A stretch of 64,000 bases of DNA, from assembly GCA_963969395.1 (NCBI GenBank), contig OZ017799.1, positions 3,846,501 to 3,910,500 of the forward strand, given 5' to 3'. Positions within the stretch are counted from its first letter, which is position 1. Each line of letters opens with the position of its first letter. A program made the position numbers and the translations under genes. Below are positions 38,226-51,005 of the stretch, one piece after another. This DNA is from Pseudoscleropodium purum. Lineage: Eukaryota; Streptophyta; Bryopsida; Hypnales; Brachytheciaceae. The notes below the pieces were generated by a model. That model was not told the DNA's origin. It was given only the letters and a program-made list of their open reading frames with translations, and ran no database searches.

Positions 38226-40700
38226 AGTAATTCTAATCTACATATCCTACATAGGTTGTTTTATCTCCTACCACCCTACTTGTGTAAAGATCTTTTCTTC
38301 TCACCTTACAACACACAATGTGTGTGACTTAGTAAGCTATGGGAGATCATTGCCCTATATTATAATATATTACCAAAATTTAATGTTGAATATTTTAAAA
38401 CTATAGTTCAAAGAGCAAGGAATTTCTTGAAAATCAAGGGGAACATGATCTAGTGTCAATGACTTGTGATGAGTCGGTGAAGAAAGGGTTTTGTATGAGA
38501 CTTTTCTTGAAGCTAGTTCCTCCTTAGAATTTTTTGGTACATGTTCCCCAATTTGAAATGTTATAAATTTTTTTTTAACATGTAGCCTACTTTATCACAA
38601 AAAGTAAACAACAAAATTTCAAGTAAAAAAGTGAAATTAAATTTTGCAAAATCCTCTCCAAATTGAAGCTGCCTAGAATTTAGAGGGTCCCTTGAAACAT
38701 TTTTTTTCAACTACAAACACTATAATCTCACAATCTATGCAATTAAAACCTCCTATTTTTTTTAAACAATATAATGAAGTAGTTCACTACTAGATCTTAT
38801 GATCAAATGCAATAAGATTTCATTTTTCTTTTTTTGGAGGCCTTTGTCATCAAACCAAACCATTTTAAATGTTTTTTTGGATAAAACATAGTCAAAGAAC
38901 TTTAGGGGATAAATATGGTTTGAAATTTTGATGAGCTTGTAGTGTTTTGACATATCCATATGGATTGTCATGCATCCTACCCTCACTATGGATTGTACAA
39001 AATGATTGCTTTCTATATGTGCTCCAAACATTAAGTTTGATGAGATTTATAATTGAGCATGTTAATAATAATACCATCTATTATATGTAACATATTTTTA
39101 TTGACTCTAACAATTTAAAGGAGATTGCAACAAACATGTATTAGAAAAACCTTATTCCATTTTGAAAACATGTCATTATAAAATTGTACAAAAAATTGCA
39201 ACCAACTTCATTATATGAAACACAAACACTAAGTGTAATGTAAGTTATGTTAGAGTACATTGTACTTCCATCAAAATGAAACCATTTTTGACCATATACA
39301 TGTGCTAGTTTCAATGATTCCTATTTTGCATTTAACAGCGTTGAAATCTATGTTGATTTAACTTATTTCTAACATGCAATTGTTCTATTTGTAGTTTAGA
39401 TTTTAAAACCATTTAACCAACTTCCTAAAATCTCTATTTCTAACTTATTTTTAGAAACTTTTTCTAGAATAGACAAGTAGATGAGCTTTTTAGGGATATA
39501 ATTTTTTTTAAAAGAAAAGTGACAAAATTTATAAAATCTTTAGAAGAAATTTGGGGCCTGTGGAAGATTGCAAGTTATTAGCCCTTAGGAATGCCGAAAT
39601 CGTTGCAGGAACGCAAATCCGATGTGGTTGAGAGAATGTCACGTCATTAAATTAAAAAAAGATTGAAACTTTTATTTGCATTTTAGGACCAAATTTTTTT
39701 TTATAATTTTTTTTGTAATTGTTGGCCTGACAACAACCAATAGTATTGAGAACAAAACTTAAATGGCCTTCTGGAGGCCTCAAATCTCCCCTAATGTTAG
39801 AATCCTAAATCCAAATTGCATCATGCACTTTTATCAAACAAGTATCAATTTTCAACAACTAAAGGTTTTCTCATCTGTCCTATAGAATTGAGATGTTTGT
39901 CCTTTAATTCTTCTTTGATGCCTTATCCTTGTTTTCCTTTTAATTCTTATCAAATAAGTATCAATCTCCAATAACTTAGGGTTCTTTGATTTGTCCCATG
40001 GAGTTGATAGTTTGTCTTTGGATTCTTCTTTGATGCCTTGTCCTTATTTCCTTTTTGATTCTTTCCATTACAATTAGAAGAATCTTTCTATATTTAAATA
40101 ATTTGATTTCACAGTAAAATGATTTACACCTAATTTGTTTTCAATAGTACAATTTGCCATCAAATTTAGATTTCTTGAAATTACTTGTCTTCACCACTAA
40201 AGTCTTAGCTGTATTTTTAGGTCCACTACCAATTCTATTCTTAATTCTTTATCCTTCTTAAACAATCCTACCAATGATCAATATTTACAATGAAAATTCT
40301 TCTAATTGCAATTGATACTTGTGCTTTTACCATTATTTTCATCTTTTCACTTATTTTATAAGATCCAAATATAATTGTATTGTGGAACTATATTAAAATA
40401 TAGTTTTCTTTATCGTTATTGCTTGGATGAAAGTCACCTAATTGAGAAGAAATTTTGAAATTTCCCTTTCAAAATTTATAAAAAAATATTGGTGATAGCA
40501 CTAGTGAATCTACCCATATGGATGGAATCTAAACTCAAAATTTACAACTTCTACTTCAATATGAATTCCAAGATATTCTTCCAAATAGCACTTTGTAACG
40601 ATTTTTCTCAAATCATCAATTTTGAAAAAGGATCTGGGCGTTTAGGGGTTAAACAAAATTTCGGTGTTCTTTAGAGACCAATTTATTCTCGTCTCTTTCT

Positions 40701-41642
40701 GCAGTACCCCCAATTCCCCAAAGGATGTTGTTTTGACTGGTCAAAATCGGGGCCACGGTCAAGGGAGCCCTGTCTGAGCGCGGTTATAGAGACAAAGGCA
40801 CGGTCGTTAGACAGAGATATTAGGGTTCGGCGGAGCGGTCGGGCCAAACCTTCTTGCTTTCATTCAATTTCCCATCTTGTCTGTCGTGGTTCACTGATAC
40901 TCTGTGCGCATTCAAACTACGACGGGTTGCACCTTTCGCCATAGCCGGTACTAGGCCACGACCGGGAGTCGCTTCCTGTCTGTTTTTACTTTCGCACATC
41001 CTATTCCTGACTTAAATTCGAGCTTTGGAACGGATTGAATAGGCCGGGCGGCTCGACAGGCGGAATGTGTTGCATGATTGATTAGGGTTTTGACTTGATT
41101 GCACCTTAAAAGTGGTACGGGTTTCGTAAGTTGATGGCTACATAAGGTGTCTGGGTCAATACGGGCATTCATGTGAAGTGGACTAAAGTATGCACATTCA
41201 TGGGATGACTGGGAGTACACAGAGGTTCGGGGTGGTCACGTCGGTTTCACGGTGGCAGTGCATCTGACTTCGACGACGATTCTCGGGTTAAGTTCTGTTG
41301 TGTACTTTCGAGGTTAAAGGATTGCGGAAAATTTTACGGCAGCGGACATCTACGGCAGAGCTTTCAAGAGTTTGGGGTTAGGGTTACTGACTCTTTTGTC
41401 GTGATTTGAAGCGGTGTTGGTGCTTTTCCGAAAGTTTTACGGGCTTTGTTTTCTTTATTATGGAGGCGAGGCGTGTGTGTTTTGTTATGTTCCACAGCAC
41501 GGACTGGCGGTATGAGGGGGGAAGTCGTGCAGGGCAGCTCTGATCTGTTATGAGTTGTAAGTTAAACGCTCTGAACGGTTGCAGGTAAAGAGGGACTTCT
41601 AGCAGTCGGAGATAGAGTTGCCAAGGGTTTCGTTAGAGTTTC
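40701..41642 (+). promoter_or_regulatory. Promoter and leader of the RNA-binding protein gene, with telo-box motifs
   Basis: GC-richer DNA begins sharply at about 40700. The telo-box core AACCCTAA, read on the minus strand, occurs at about 40819-40826, 41082-41090 (a full AAACCCTAA) and 41378-41385. In plants this motif is enriched in promoters of translation and RNA-processing genes. The transcription start is not defined. Confidence 0.5.
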
Positions 41643-44600
41643 ATGCTTGGGAGCATGGGAGACCGAGATATGCAGTTTGGCATGGCGCCCCTGCATCACA
41701 GGGACTACCATTCCCCCCACCACAGCCGCAGCAGGGATGGGGTGGAGAGGAGCAGTCGTGAGTTTGACTCGTATCTCGACAAGGACAGAGATAGGGGTCG
41801 TGATAGGTGGAGAGACCGGGAGCACGAGAAAGAGAGGGACCGCTTCAAAGACAAGGAACGAGGGGTTCGTGACTACGACAACAAAGACCGCGACAGTCGC
41901 CGAGAAAGGGAACCTTACATGGAACGCAACGGGCATGCAACCCATGGGGGGTCGGTGGGGATTCGGCCTGTGATGATTGGAGGCTTTGAGGGGAGGCCGG
42001 GAAGTCGTGACCGGGAGATTCATGGCTCTCGAGACGACCGTGAAGACAGACACGGCTCTGCAGGTTTGCCTTTTATTGTGCTGCACGCATCTGATGCCAG
42101 TAGGCCGAGTTAGATGATTACATGTCACATCCTTGTCTTAGAAAGGAAAACTTTTACTCGAGTCTGAACCTCGACGGACTGCATGGATGGGTTCCCATCG
42201 ATTTTTCGTCCTCGAGCATACCTTCCGGAGCTGAGAGATTAGAAAGGTTTCCTTTTGCACCTCATCGTCTGGGAGTTTCTGAACCACTTAAGGCGTAGAG
42301 ACCTATACTGAACAGTCTGAATAGGTTTCAGCTGAACTCTGAACTGCACAATCTTGTGCAATAGCTTCTCCGCTGACTCTCACCTACACGTTTCATAATT
42401 GTCGTTAGGCGAGTTCGACATTATATCTGTCTCGCTGAACGACCGGGTTGAGATCAGTGGGAGGGTTTGGGACGGGACGAGGAACAACAATGAATGGTTT
42501 ATACAGAGGTGATATCTGAAAACAACAGTTCAAACGAATAGCATCGTCGTAGATTGCTCGGTTTAGCTCCACAGTCGCCAGTGATCGCGCAGGTAAAGTA
42601 ACGTTTCATGGACATTGTCTATCCACGGGAGAGGTTGAAGTGTTCCGGTGAGGCATTGCTGGCATGCATTGGTTGGGTGAACAAATAAGAATGAGTTTGA
42701 GCATTTTTGTGGTGGGGGAATGCAAAGGGGTCAAGAGGTTGAGACATTGCGGACCACTGGCCTGGGCCAGCATCAGGGGTTTTAGATTCAAGCTAGCCAG
42801 AACCTGCTATCTCAAGAACCCTGCCAACGTAGAATTGTCGACCTGGTATGGAGCTTTGCTCTGCAAGGTCTCCGGATATGCAGAATTGTGGGGCCTGGAG
42901 GCTGTAACATTGGTGGTTCAAAATTTAGCTTATGATATGGTATACTTCGAACGCTCTTGGGGGTTATGAAGTATTGTCCAAGGGAATTGGCCTATGTAGC
43001 TGGGTCGACTTTGAGGTCTGGAACTTAAGGGGTTTTCAAGGATTGATCTTTTGATTGTAAAGGTGTAACGACGAGATAATGAAGATGTAGATGTATCCGC
43101 TCCGGTATCATGGTTTTTCTCGTATCTTCGATGCATCTTCAATCGAATTCGATCTCAAGTCTTCGTGGGGGTTATGGAGGGTGCAAGTGTTATGGACTTA
43201 GATATTGGTCTTTGGTGTAGACCATTTTAGTATTGAGAGAGCATCGGCAGCAATTCACCTTTGCTAACCTCTGCATGAGAATCTCTGGTCGCTTGGCTCA
43301 TGCCACGTTTAACTATACCAGAGGTGCTGGGATTCTGGCTGAAGCACACAATTTTGGGTACACGATAAACACTCAATACCTTTTGGAATAGCTTCTTTCT
43401 AGTAAAATTTTCTTTGTCCCTCTGTTTGTGTGCTGTTTCGAATGTGACAGGATTCTGCTCAGGGTCAGTGTCTAGTTTTCACTGGGTCGAGGAGCTGTTC
43501 TTAGTCTTCGTTTTCTGAGATTGAATTTGCAGAGAATTTTGTGTGTCGTCTTAAATATTGTCTTTCCACGAGCAGGGGTGACAGGGGGCCTTGAAGCAAA
43601 CACGATATACATATCAAATCTACCAGATAGCGTCACCGAAGACAGCCTTGCTGCCTTGCTTAGTGAGACGGCAAATATCAAGGTTTTGACATCTTCATGC
43701 TATGCTTGTGGAGACTGTTATGTAGATTCTTCTCCATTTTATCATGAATTTCCTATAATATTTTAATATTCTTGTGAGTGGAATTTTCCTTATAATCCAG
43801 TCTCAATTTGTATTTTATGATTCACTCGCTCATATTGGTTCATGTTGCAATCTGCAGATGGACAGAAAGACAGGAGCCCCTATGGTGAAGTTATTTGAAG
43901 ACAAAATGGGTGGTCGAGAGGCAGAGGTTGTTCTAGATGATCCTCGATCTGGAGCAGGCATCGTCAGTTGGTTTAATGGTATCCGGTTACTTCCTTTTCA
44001 TTGCTGTACTTTTTTTTTTTTTTCAATTCAGAAGTTTTAGTCTTATTTGTCTGTGACCATATTCGAAAGGAAGCTAGAGTCTGCTCTTGGCAGTTTTTTC
44101 TCAGTTGAAGCACATGGTATCTATATATGGGTTTTTTAACCTCTTGACTTGATATAATCACTGCATGTCTTTATTGCTGGGGAGGAAGATATTGAGCTGC
44201 CATTGATGCTATCAACTCGAATTTGAGAGATTCCATTTTGTCTAGTTTCGGAAATGTCCTTCAGCTTGAGTATGTGATAAATGGGGTTAGTCTTATCTAT
44301 TTCTTCTTTTTGTATATGGCAGGGTATGACTTCAAGGGCAGTAAGATACAAGTTTCCCTTGGACATGCGCCGCCTCCCGTGTCCCGTTCCAGTCACGAAA
44401 GGCAAGGAGACATGTACGGTTCGCACTTCGACAGGGAGAACCACCGGTCAGGTTACAGGGGTGGTAGAGGTCGTGGGAGGTATCCGGATCGTATCCCTGT
44501 CCCTGGTCCAGCTCCGCCTGGTATAAGGCGCGGAGCATCCATGTTTGGCAGAGGGGGGTTTACTTCACCCGGAGGATTCAACGACTTCCCTACAGGTGGC

Positions 44601-45590
44601 GAAAGTTTTGGTCGCAACAATCCCAATGTTACTCCTCGAGAAGGCGATTGGATATGCTCAGAGCCAACGTGAGCAAGCTGGTTTTCTATCTCCTTGGTTT
44701 GCACGTCCTGAGCTTGTTATAAATGGGGCTAATGAGGTGCTCCGAATGTGCGATGCTGGAGGCTAAACACTCATCAGATCTTCGCAATCCTTTTCCTCAG
44801 AAAGTACTTTGACATGTAATTCTTCAACTGAATTCGCAGATTAGGCTATGTTTCTACAAATGAGGCTATGTTACCTCTCTAACTGTGTCTTCTTCCCCGG
44901 TTTCATTCTTTAACAGCAATTTGAATGTCCTCCAGGTGCGGGAATTTGAATTTTGCGCGGAGAACGCACTGCAATAACTGCAACAAACCGCGAAGGGATA
45001 TTGGAGAGATTGGGATCCGAGTGAACGGAGGTTTCAGCCAGGGTGGTTTCGGCGGGCCACCTCATGTTGGGCCGTTTATGGGGGGACCAGTGGTTGGGGG
45101 AAGGGAGCTTCCGCGAGGTTTCAGTGGACATGGCGAACCCCCGGGGGTTTGGGGTCCAGGAAGAGGCAGGTCGAGTGATTTCGAGCACGGGTCGTTACCG
45201 CCGATTTCAGATCGAGGCATATCTGACTTCCGATCAGTCAGGGACATGCGAGAGCGTGATCTCTATGGAGGCGGCCGCGAGATTTTCCGGGAAAGGGAGC
45301 GGTTCCACTCACGGCCTCCGTTCGAAAGAGGGGTCGGCCCATTGGACCGGATGCCTCTAGAGCCTTTTGTTGACAGGGAGAGGGAGCGAGGCGATCCTTA
45401 CCGTGAAAAGAGAATGCTGGATGGTGTGGATCATAGGGGCAGGCCTGCTAGTCCTCCACGGTCACGCTGGGGGGAACGAGAGGACAAGGACCGCAGGAGC
45501 AGCTCCCCAGGCCGCAGTTTGTATCGGCCGGACCGACACCGAGACACAAGGCGAGAAGAGCGGAGGGATCGAAGAGATGCTCCATACTAG
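41643..45590 (+). CDS. RRM and RanBP2-type zinc-finger RNA-binding protein (TAF15/FET-like)
   Basis: Coding exons: 41643-42063, 43576-43682, 43858-43978, 44323-44668, 44936-45590; 1650 nt, 549 aa, phases 1, 0, 1, 2 all consistent. Residues 1-140 are rich in Arg, Asp, Glu and His (RDRWRDREHEKERDRFKDKE). An RRM spans about 149-231, with RNP2-like IYISNL and the ending WFNGYDFKGSKIQVSLGHA; RNP1 is degenerate. A Gly/Arg/Pro-rich linker follows. A RanBP2 zinc finger has Cys at 328, 333, 344 and 347 (DWICSEPTCGNLNFARR). The tail is rich in Arg, Asp, Gly and Ser. RRM before zinc finger is the order seen in animal FUS/TAF15; plant TAF15-like proteins are associated with TFIID and RNA processing. The first intron is long (1.5 kb). 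An in-frame ATG at 41655 is an equally good start. Nuclear location is inferred. Confidence 0.88.
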
Positions 45591-46720
45591 ATGAGATGAG
45601 ACTTAGTCCAGTCTTGCTGTTGTAGTTGTAGTGGTGCTTAGTGGTGCTGTTGGGCAGCTTGAATTCCGTTCGTTGAGTTTGGGGAAGCAAGTTGCCAGGG
45701 TGTAAGAGATTTTGCTTTTGTTGTGTCCTTGTGTCTATAGCTTGGGACCCGAAAGGTTGTACAATGGCTCTCTGTCAATCATGGAACAGAAGTTCTTTCT
45801 TGACTTCTTTCGGTTTAAGTTGCTACGAACCTGGCTTGATTGCTGATGAGTTGACAGTAATGTGTATCGAGGGAATGAGAGCAGCAGAATGCTGTTGTAC
45901 AAGTCTTGGAAATGGCGATGACATTATTGAATGCAGAATGTTTTAAGGAAGAAATTAAAAATGTGTTACGGACTTGATTGCACGTTACTACCACACTCAT
46001 GCTCTCACAATGCACCCGTACGTAACATTGTTAGTTCCATTCATTTTTATTTCTGAGTTTCCATCTCGTTTCCATTGATGAATTTCTTCCATTTCCGTTT
46101 TCTTCCAGGAAATTTCATCTCGTTTTAATTTGTGATAATTTCCTTTACGGTTTTGCGCCACTACTATCGAAGCTAGCATTTTGAATCTTCCAAGCTAATC
46201 TAGTTGAATAAAGGCTGGAATCAGAGAATGGACTCTTCCACTAGATCAATGAGACTGGAAAATGGAGAGGTTGATTTGGAAACTTCCTGCACCTTCCCCC
46301 GTATATTGCATACAGCCCACCGTGCATAATTCTTTGCAATTCAAGCAATGCATTTGCCAATTAAGATGCCTCCCGTGGCTGAAAACCACAGAACTTTGCA
46401 GAGTCTTAATTTTACTGAGTCAGAGCAAGAAAGCCCCTACGAATAATCCGGGAAGGAGCTTCAATCTTTCAAACTTGAAGTTGGCAAACTGCAAGATGCA
46501 AATATTTGTAACATACGACATTGCACGAAATTGGCAAAGTGTCACGCAGTCCACGACACATAAAAACTCCCATGAAGGAGAAAAAAATCTCGTTGTGGTC
46601 AAAATTGCAACAATGCTTTGATGCAAAGCCTTAGCACGAGAGATATGCACCATGCTGTCTATCGAAATCTACAAGTTCCCTCGCTTAAAGTCTATGGCTA
46701 TGACTTCCCAACCGACCGCT
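45591..46720. other. Convergent 3' flanks of the RNA-binding gene and the P450 gene
   Basis: Presumed 3' UTRs from both sides, since the two genes point towards each other. Nothing else recognisable was seen. Confidence 0.6.
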
Positions 46721-48593
46721 TTACAATCGATTCTTCATACGCTGGCTGAAATGGCGGGCAAGGCCCAATTGCACACGCAGAATGGCGAGCTTGGTCCCTG
46801 GACAACGGCGGCGGCCTCCTCCAAACGGCAAGAGCTGAAAGTGTTGACCCTCCATGTCCACCTCTGGGTGCGCCAGGAAGCGAACGGGGTCAAACTCCTC
46901 CGCGTTGCTTCCCCACATGACAGGGTCTCTCTGCAAGGAGTAGATGTTGACGAGCACCTGCAAATGTTGGACATGAAAAAGTAAGGAAACCAGATTTGTA
47001 CGTGACACTATATAATTTTTCCAAAGAACAACATTAATTAGCATCTTACAATCACAAGTACAAATCCAAATTGTTGCGAGAGAGGAGTGTGACAGTAGCG
47101 GTTGCAACATGTCATAAAAAAATTCTGCAATGGTTTTGTAGCGGTTCCGTACGTACTTTGCCTTCCCTCAGGATCTATTGCGAACCAGTGCAAAACCTCT
47201 GCAAACGTGTTGCAAAAGGTCTTGGGTACAGAACCAATACATATCTCTGCCTCAATTGTTGCAGAAGCTATGGCAATCTCAAATAAGGTAAGTTGCACAA
47301 TTTCGTACTAAACCACTGCAAATTTATTACTAAGTTTCTGAGGGTGGGTGGGTGATTGCGATCTCAGCTTTCCGTGCTAGTGGCAGGGTATAGAGGTTGA
47401 TGAGTACCTGCGTGCGCGGTTGAACTTCGAATCCAAACACACGGTGACCACACTCGGATTCGTGGGGGAAAGAGACGGTGCAAGGCGGGTGCAGCCGAAA
47501 AAGCTCCTTCACCACGGCTTGCAGATAGGGCAGCTTGTCGATGTCCGGCTCTTGAAGCTCCTCTCCTTCCCGAGATTCCGAGGTGCGTTCCAGCTCCTCG
47601 CAGAGGTGGTGCACGACGTCACTGTGACAACGCAGCACTTCCAAAGCCCACTCGATGCCTCGTGTGGAGCCAGCAGCTTGCTCGGAGGCTGTCATGTCCT
47701 GAAACCAGAATGATTTCGATCGCAATGAAGACTGAGTGAGCGATCAATCAGTTGATTCCAAGAGCTGGAACGTAAACTTCTAGAATACTATAAATCTTGT
47801 AGGCAGCACAAAAAGAATCGGAAGTGCTGGTGCCCTAAACTAGCGAAGAAATGAACTCTCTAGCCCACGTATGAATCAATTTACTCTATTGTCAAGCACG
47901 CAATCACTCTCGCACGCGACCACATGCGTACATGCCAGCGAAAGGAAACACCTAAAAATTATAATGGGAGCTGGCCACACCCGGTTAGCACGAGCATTAA
48001 AAAGAAAGACTCTGGATTCGTATGTCGTAACTTCAATTCGAAGGTGCACTGGAAGATCGATCGACAAGAGATTGGAATTGGGGTTTACGTACCAGGACGA
48101 GGTCGAGGTGTTTCCAGTACTCGTCCAGCGGCGGAAAGAAAAGGCAATTGAAGCTATTGACTATCGAGACGCGCCCCATGGACCCCGGCCGAGCCCCAAA
48201 TTCCACATCATGAAGCTTGACAAACTCCTCCACAGCTGCCACTGACGACAGCACCAGCACGCTCTGCGACCACGCCCTGAATCCCATCACGGGACCGTAT
48301 TTCTTCACCAGGTTGTGCAGCACCACCTCTGGTTGTCGTCGCAACACGTACCTCTGCCACACCAACTCCCACATTCCTAACCTCGGAGCTTCATGCCTCA
48401 ACCTCCGCCAGGCCACGCCGTAAAACACCAGATTCAACATCACCCACACAACGGAGCTCACAAGGAGACGAGCCACAAAACCATGGTGGTCCGAACCTCC
48501 TAATGGTTCCGTTTCTAGAGTAGTACCATTGCCCCACGCATGTGGCGATCCTGTCCAGAGGAATCCCCGCTCTGGTAATTGCAAGACCTCCAT
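46721..48593 (-). CDS. Truncated cytochrome P450, probably non-functional
   Basis: Minus-strand exons 48593-48093, 47698-47408 and 46957-46721 join in phase 0 to 342 aa. Recognisable parts are a signal-anchor helix (about 38-60), the helix A-C region (VKKYGPVMGF; FFPPLDEYWKHLD), helix I (AAGSTRGIEWAL), the ExxR helix (VVKELFRLHPP) and the haem loop PFGGGRRRCPG with its Cys ligand. Microsomal P450s are about 500 aa. Here roughly 150 residues between helix C and helix I are missing and no exon for them exists in the 394-bp intron. The protein also stops soon after helix L. Helix I lacks the usual acidic-Thr pair. No frameshift interrupts it, so it may be transcribed. Family is not assigned; the DMEGQHFQLLPFGGGRRRCP block resembles the plant CYP71 clan. 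Exon 2 starts near the ancestral A-type intron site; the second intron looks new. Confidence 0.75.
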
Positions 48594-50070
48594 CGCTAGA
48601 ATCTGGATTACTGGGAACTAAATTGAAAGCTCACAACGCAGACTGAAGTGAAAAGCTCACAACACAGTCGATCTTCGGAACCATGAAACTCGCAGACCTC
48701 CGACCGAGTTGCTCTATCTGTCCGGCTCTTTGTCTGGAAAACTGGGATTGATACCCCATATCCAGGCTTTTGGTGGCGTTCTGTGCTTGCGTTTCAGATG
48801 CAACTGTATTCGAAGTTTGCAATTGAAAGCTAAGAACTGAAGTGTTGTGTGTCTGTGGCAATCTATTGTAAGTTGAATTGCCGCTGAAGAATCGAAGTTA
48901 GCTAGCACCCAGCTTGCTTAATAAAGCAAAATATGCGAATTCCGTGAATGTGATTGTGAATCTATTTGCAAAAGTGACGACGGAGAATCTCAGTCGGATG
49001 CCCGGTGCCAGTCAGCGGTCGGACAGTCATTGACCGGCTTGACGGCAGGCGTCACGACTGAATGAACTCAGGTGGCGAGTCGCCTGCGTCACCGAAACTC
49101 ACTCAAGTCTCCGTCTGACTGAGTCTACCAAGGGCGAGTCAGAGTCTTGGGAGCCATTTTGGAGTTGGAAGGAAACTCTTATTAGAATGAACTTCCATGC
49201 ACCTAGAGTTGGTCAAACCTTGGATAACGGAGAGGAAAAAATAATTTGGAATTCTACATGGAAGTGTGCAATGGTTGCAAGAGGAGAATCAGCTAGAATT
49301 GGTAGTCGACAAAATTGTAGGGGGAGGCTTGTGAAAAGTAGGGGAAGGGAGTTTTGGAACGGATGATGGTGCATGACTTCATGTTTGCCACAAAAAAAAA
49401 TTGGATGAAAAAAGTATCTTTTCCATTTGCCAGACCGATTTAATGTCATCCATCGGACACAAAACATCCACATCAATGTTCAAGGGTTAAGCCTCGGCGG
49501 GATGTTTTCACGCTCTTCACAGATCTAGGTAGAAGTATCAATATTTTGGATAACTTAAGCATTTCAGCTCTATGATGTAGGAAAGTCTCAGAGAAACCGA
49601 GTGTAGTGTGTGCAAAAATAAAGATGAGGAAGAAGGAAAAAAAACGAATTTTTTTCTTCAAGAGTGAATATTTTATTCAATATAAATGTGAATTTTTCAT
49701 CCAGAGCCATTTCAGTTTCATAGATTCATCTATAATAGTCACCTTTGGCACTTCTCACTAAGCCAAGAAGGAAGAGGGATGAGTGAACGAGAAGATACAA
49801 ACAATGAATCTTTTTCAATGAATAGTGCATTCAATTATTGTCCACAATAGGTCAACCTTTAAAGCCATTGCAGAGGTCTTGTTTGAAATAGATGCTTCTA
49901 ATACTAACAAACTAAACAAGCAAGGGCACCACGGATCTAGATCAAACTAGAAGCCAAGCAACCTTCCAATTCCAAGCTAAGTAAACAAACCAATCTTCAA
50001 AGTAAATTTAATTAAGTTATTTCAAACCTTTTGGGAGGCTCCTTGGTGGTACAAGATCAAGGCCAAGGTT
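48594..50070. other. Upstream region of the P450 and AT-rich spacer
   Basis: 48594-49170 is GC-richer and is probably the P450 promoter and leader; 48990-49150 has many short gactgagtc/gagtcag-like words. Beyond that no gene is visible. Confidence 0.5.
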
Positions 50071-50074
50071 GAAG

Positions 50075-50407
50075 TTAAGGTGTGAGGTTCTAAAAGCACA
50101 CATGTTCCAAAAGCATCCACCTCCTCAAATGTGCACTGCATGTACATGTTACTTTTTGGTAGTCTTTAGCCATGTAAAAAAAATGTACATTTTAGGAGGT
50201 GGACGCTATTAGAGCCCTATGCCACTTCAGCTTCAAAATTTCATAACTAATTCCACAAAGCTCCAAAAAAATATGAAACAACTTGGGTTAGATGTCATTC
50301 TACTTGTCTTTCAAGGATAATTTACTGAAATATATTTGAAGAAGTTTCACCTTCCCAAAAATCAGTTCCAACTCTTAAATGGTCAGTTTTTGGACCTCCT
50401 ACCTTAT
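50075..50407 (+). mobile_element. Hairpin MITE, copy at 50.1 kb
   Basis: The left end ttaaggtgtgaggttc and the right end (read on the minus strand ataaggtaggaggtcc) form inverted termini. Inside is a hairpin (catccacctcc ... ggaggtggacg around gtacat) followed by blocks cttcaaaatttcataacta and caacttgggttagatgt shared with the next copy. Confidence 0.65.
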
Positions 50408-50673
50408 CTTATATAACTTATATATATATCCAAAGCTGTCAATGAATGGTATCAAAGTATCTGGAAACAGTTTTGAATGCAGCTGTGTTGGCTTCTGTCA
50501 TGAATGCTTGCATTTTCCTTTCCGTCATCACTGCTCTTTTGTTTTGTTTTGTTTTGGACACAAATGTAAAGAGAATCCATTGCAAAGAATTGAAATAAAA
50601 AGACCGACCAAGTGGCCTGCCCAGGGGAAAGGCAACACATCAGGCACTGCTCTTTTTTTCACTCTCATAAGTA

Positions 50674-51005
50674 CTAAGGTAGGAGGTTCAAATAGCGCTC
50701 AGGCTTTAAAAGTGCCCACCTCCACAAATGTACACTGCATGTACATGTTGTTTTTAGTAGCCTTCAGCAATGTACAAACAGGGTACATTTTAAGAGGTGA
50801 ACGCTTTTAGAGGCCTATGCCATATCCACTTCAAAATTTCATAACTAATTCTACAAAGCTCCAAAAAATAAGAAATGACTTGGGTTAGATGTTGATTTCA
50901 CTTGTCTATCAGGGAAAATGTGCTGAAAAATATTTCAAGAAGCTACACCTCCTCAAAAATCAGTTCTAGCCCTCAGATGGTCGGTTTATGGACCTACTAC
51001 CTTAA
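50674..51005 (+). mobile_element. Hairpin MITE, copy at 50.7 kb
   Basis: The same layout as the copy 600 bp upstream and about 80% identical by eye: left end ctaaggtaggaggttc, hairpin arms cccacctcc and aagaggtgaacg, shared body, right end ctactaccttaa. Confidence 0.65.

Larger units (their letters stand above)
34011..40700. other. AT-rich intergenic spacer
   Basis: About 6.7 kb of AT-rich DNA without a convincing gene. It contains a 46-bp palindrome (36255), a TTAA-flanked element (36820-37743), a foldback element (37775-38225) and a possible second TTAA element ending at 40648. Short open frames such as 34156-34362 and 38762-39031 show no recognisable content. Confidence 0.65.

Noticed and set aside
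41562..42128. 188-codon minus-strand frame
   Set aside because: Antisense of the Arg/Asp-rich first exon of the RNA-binding protein.
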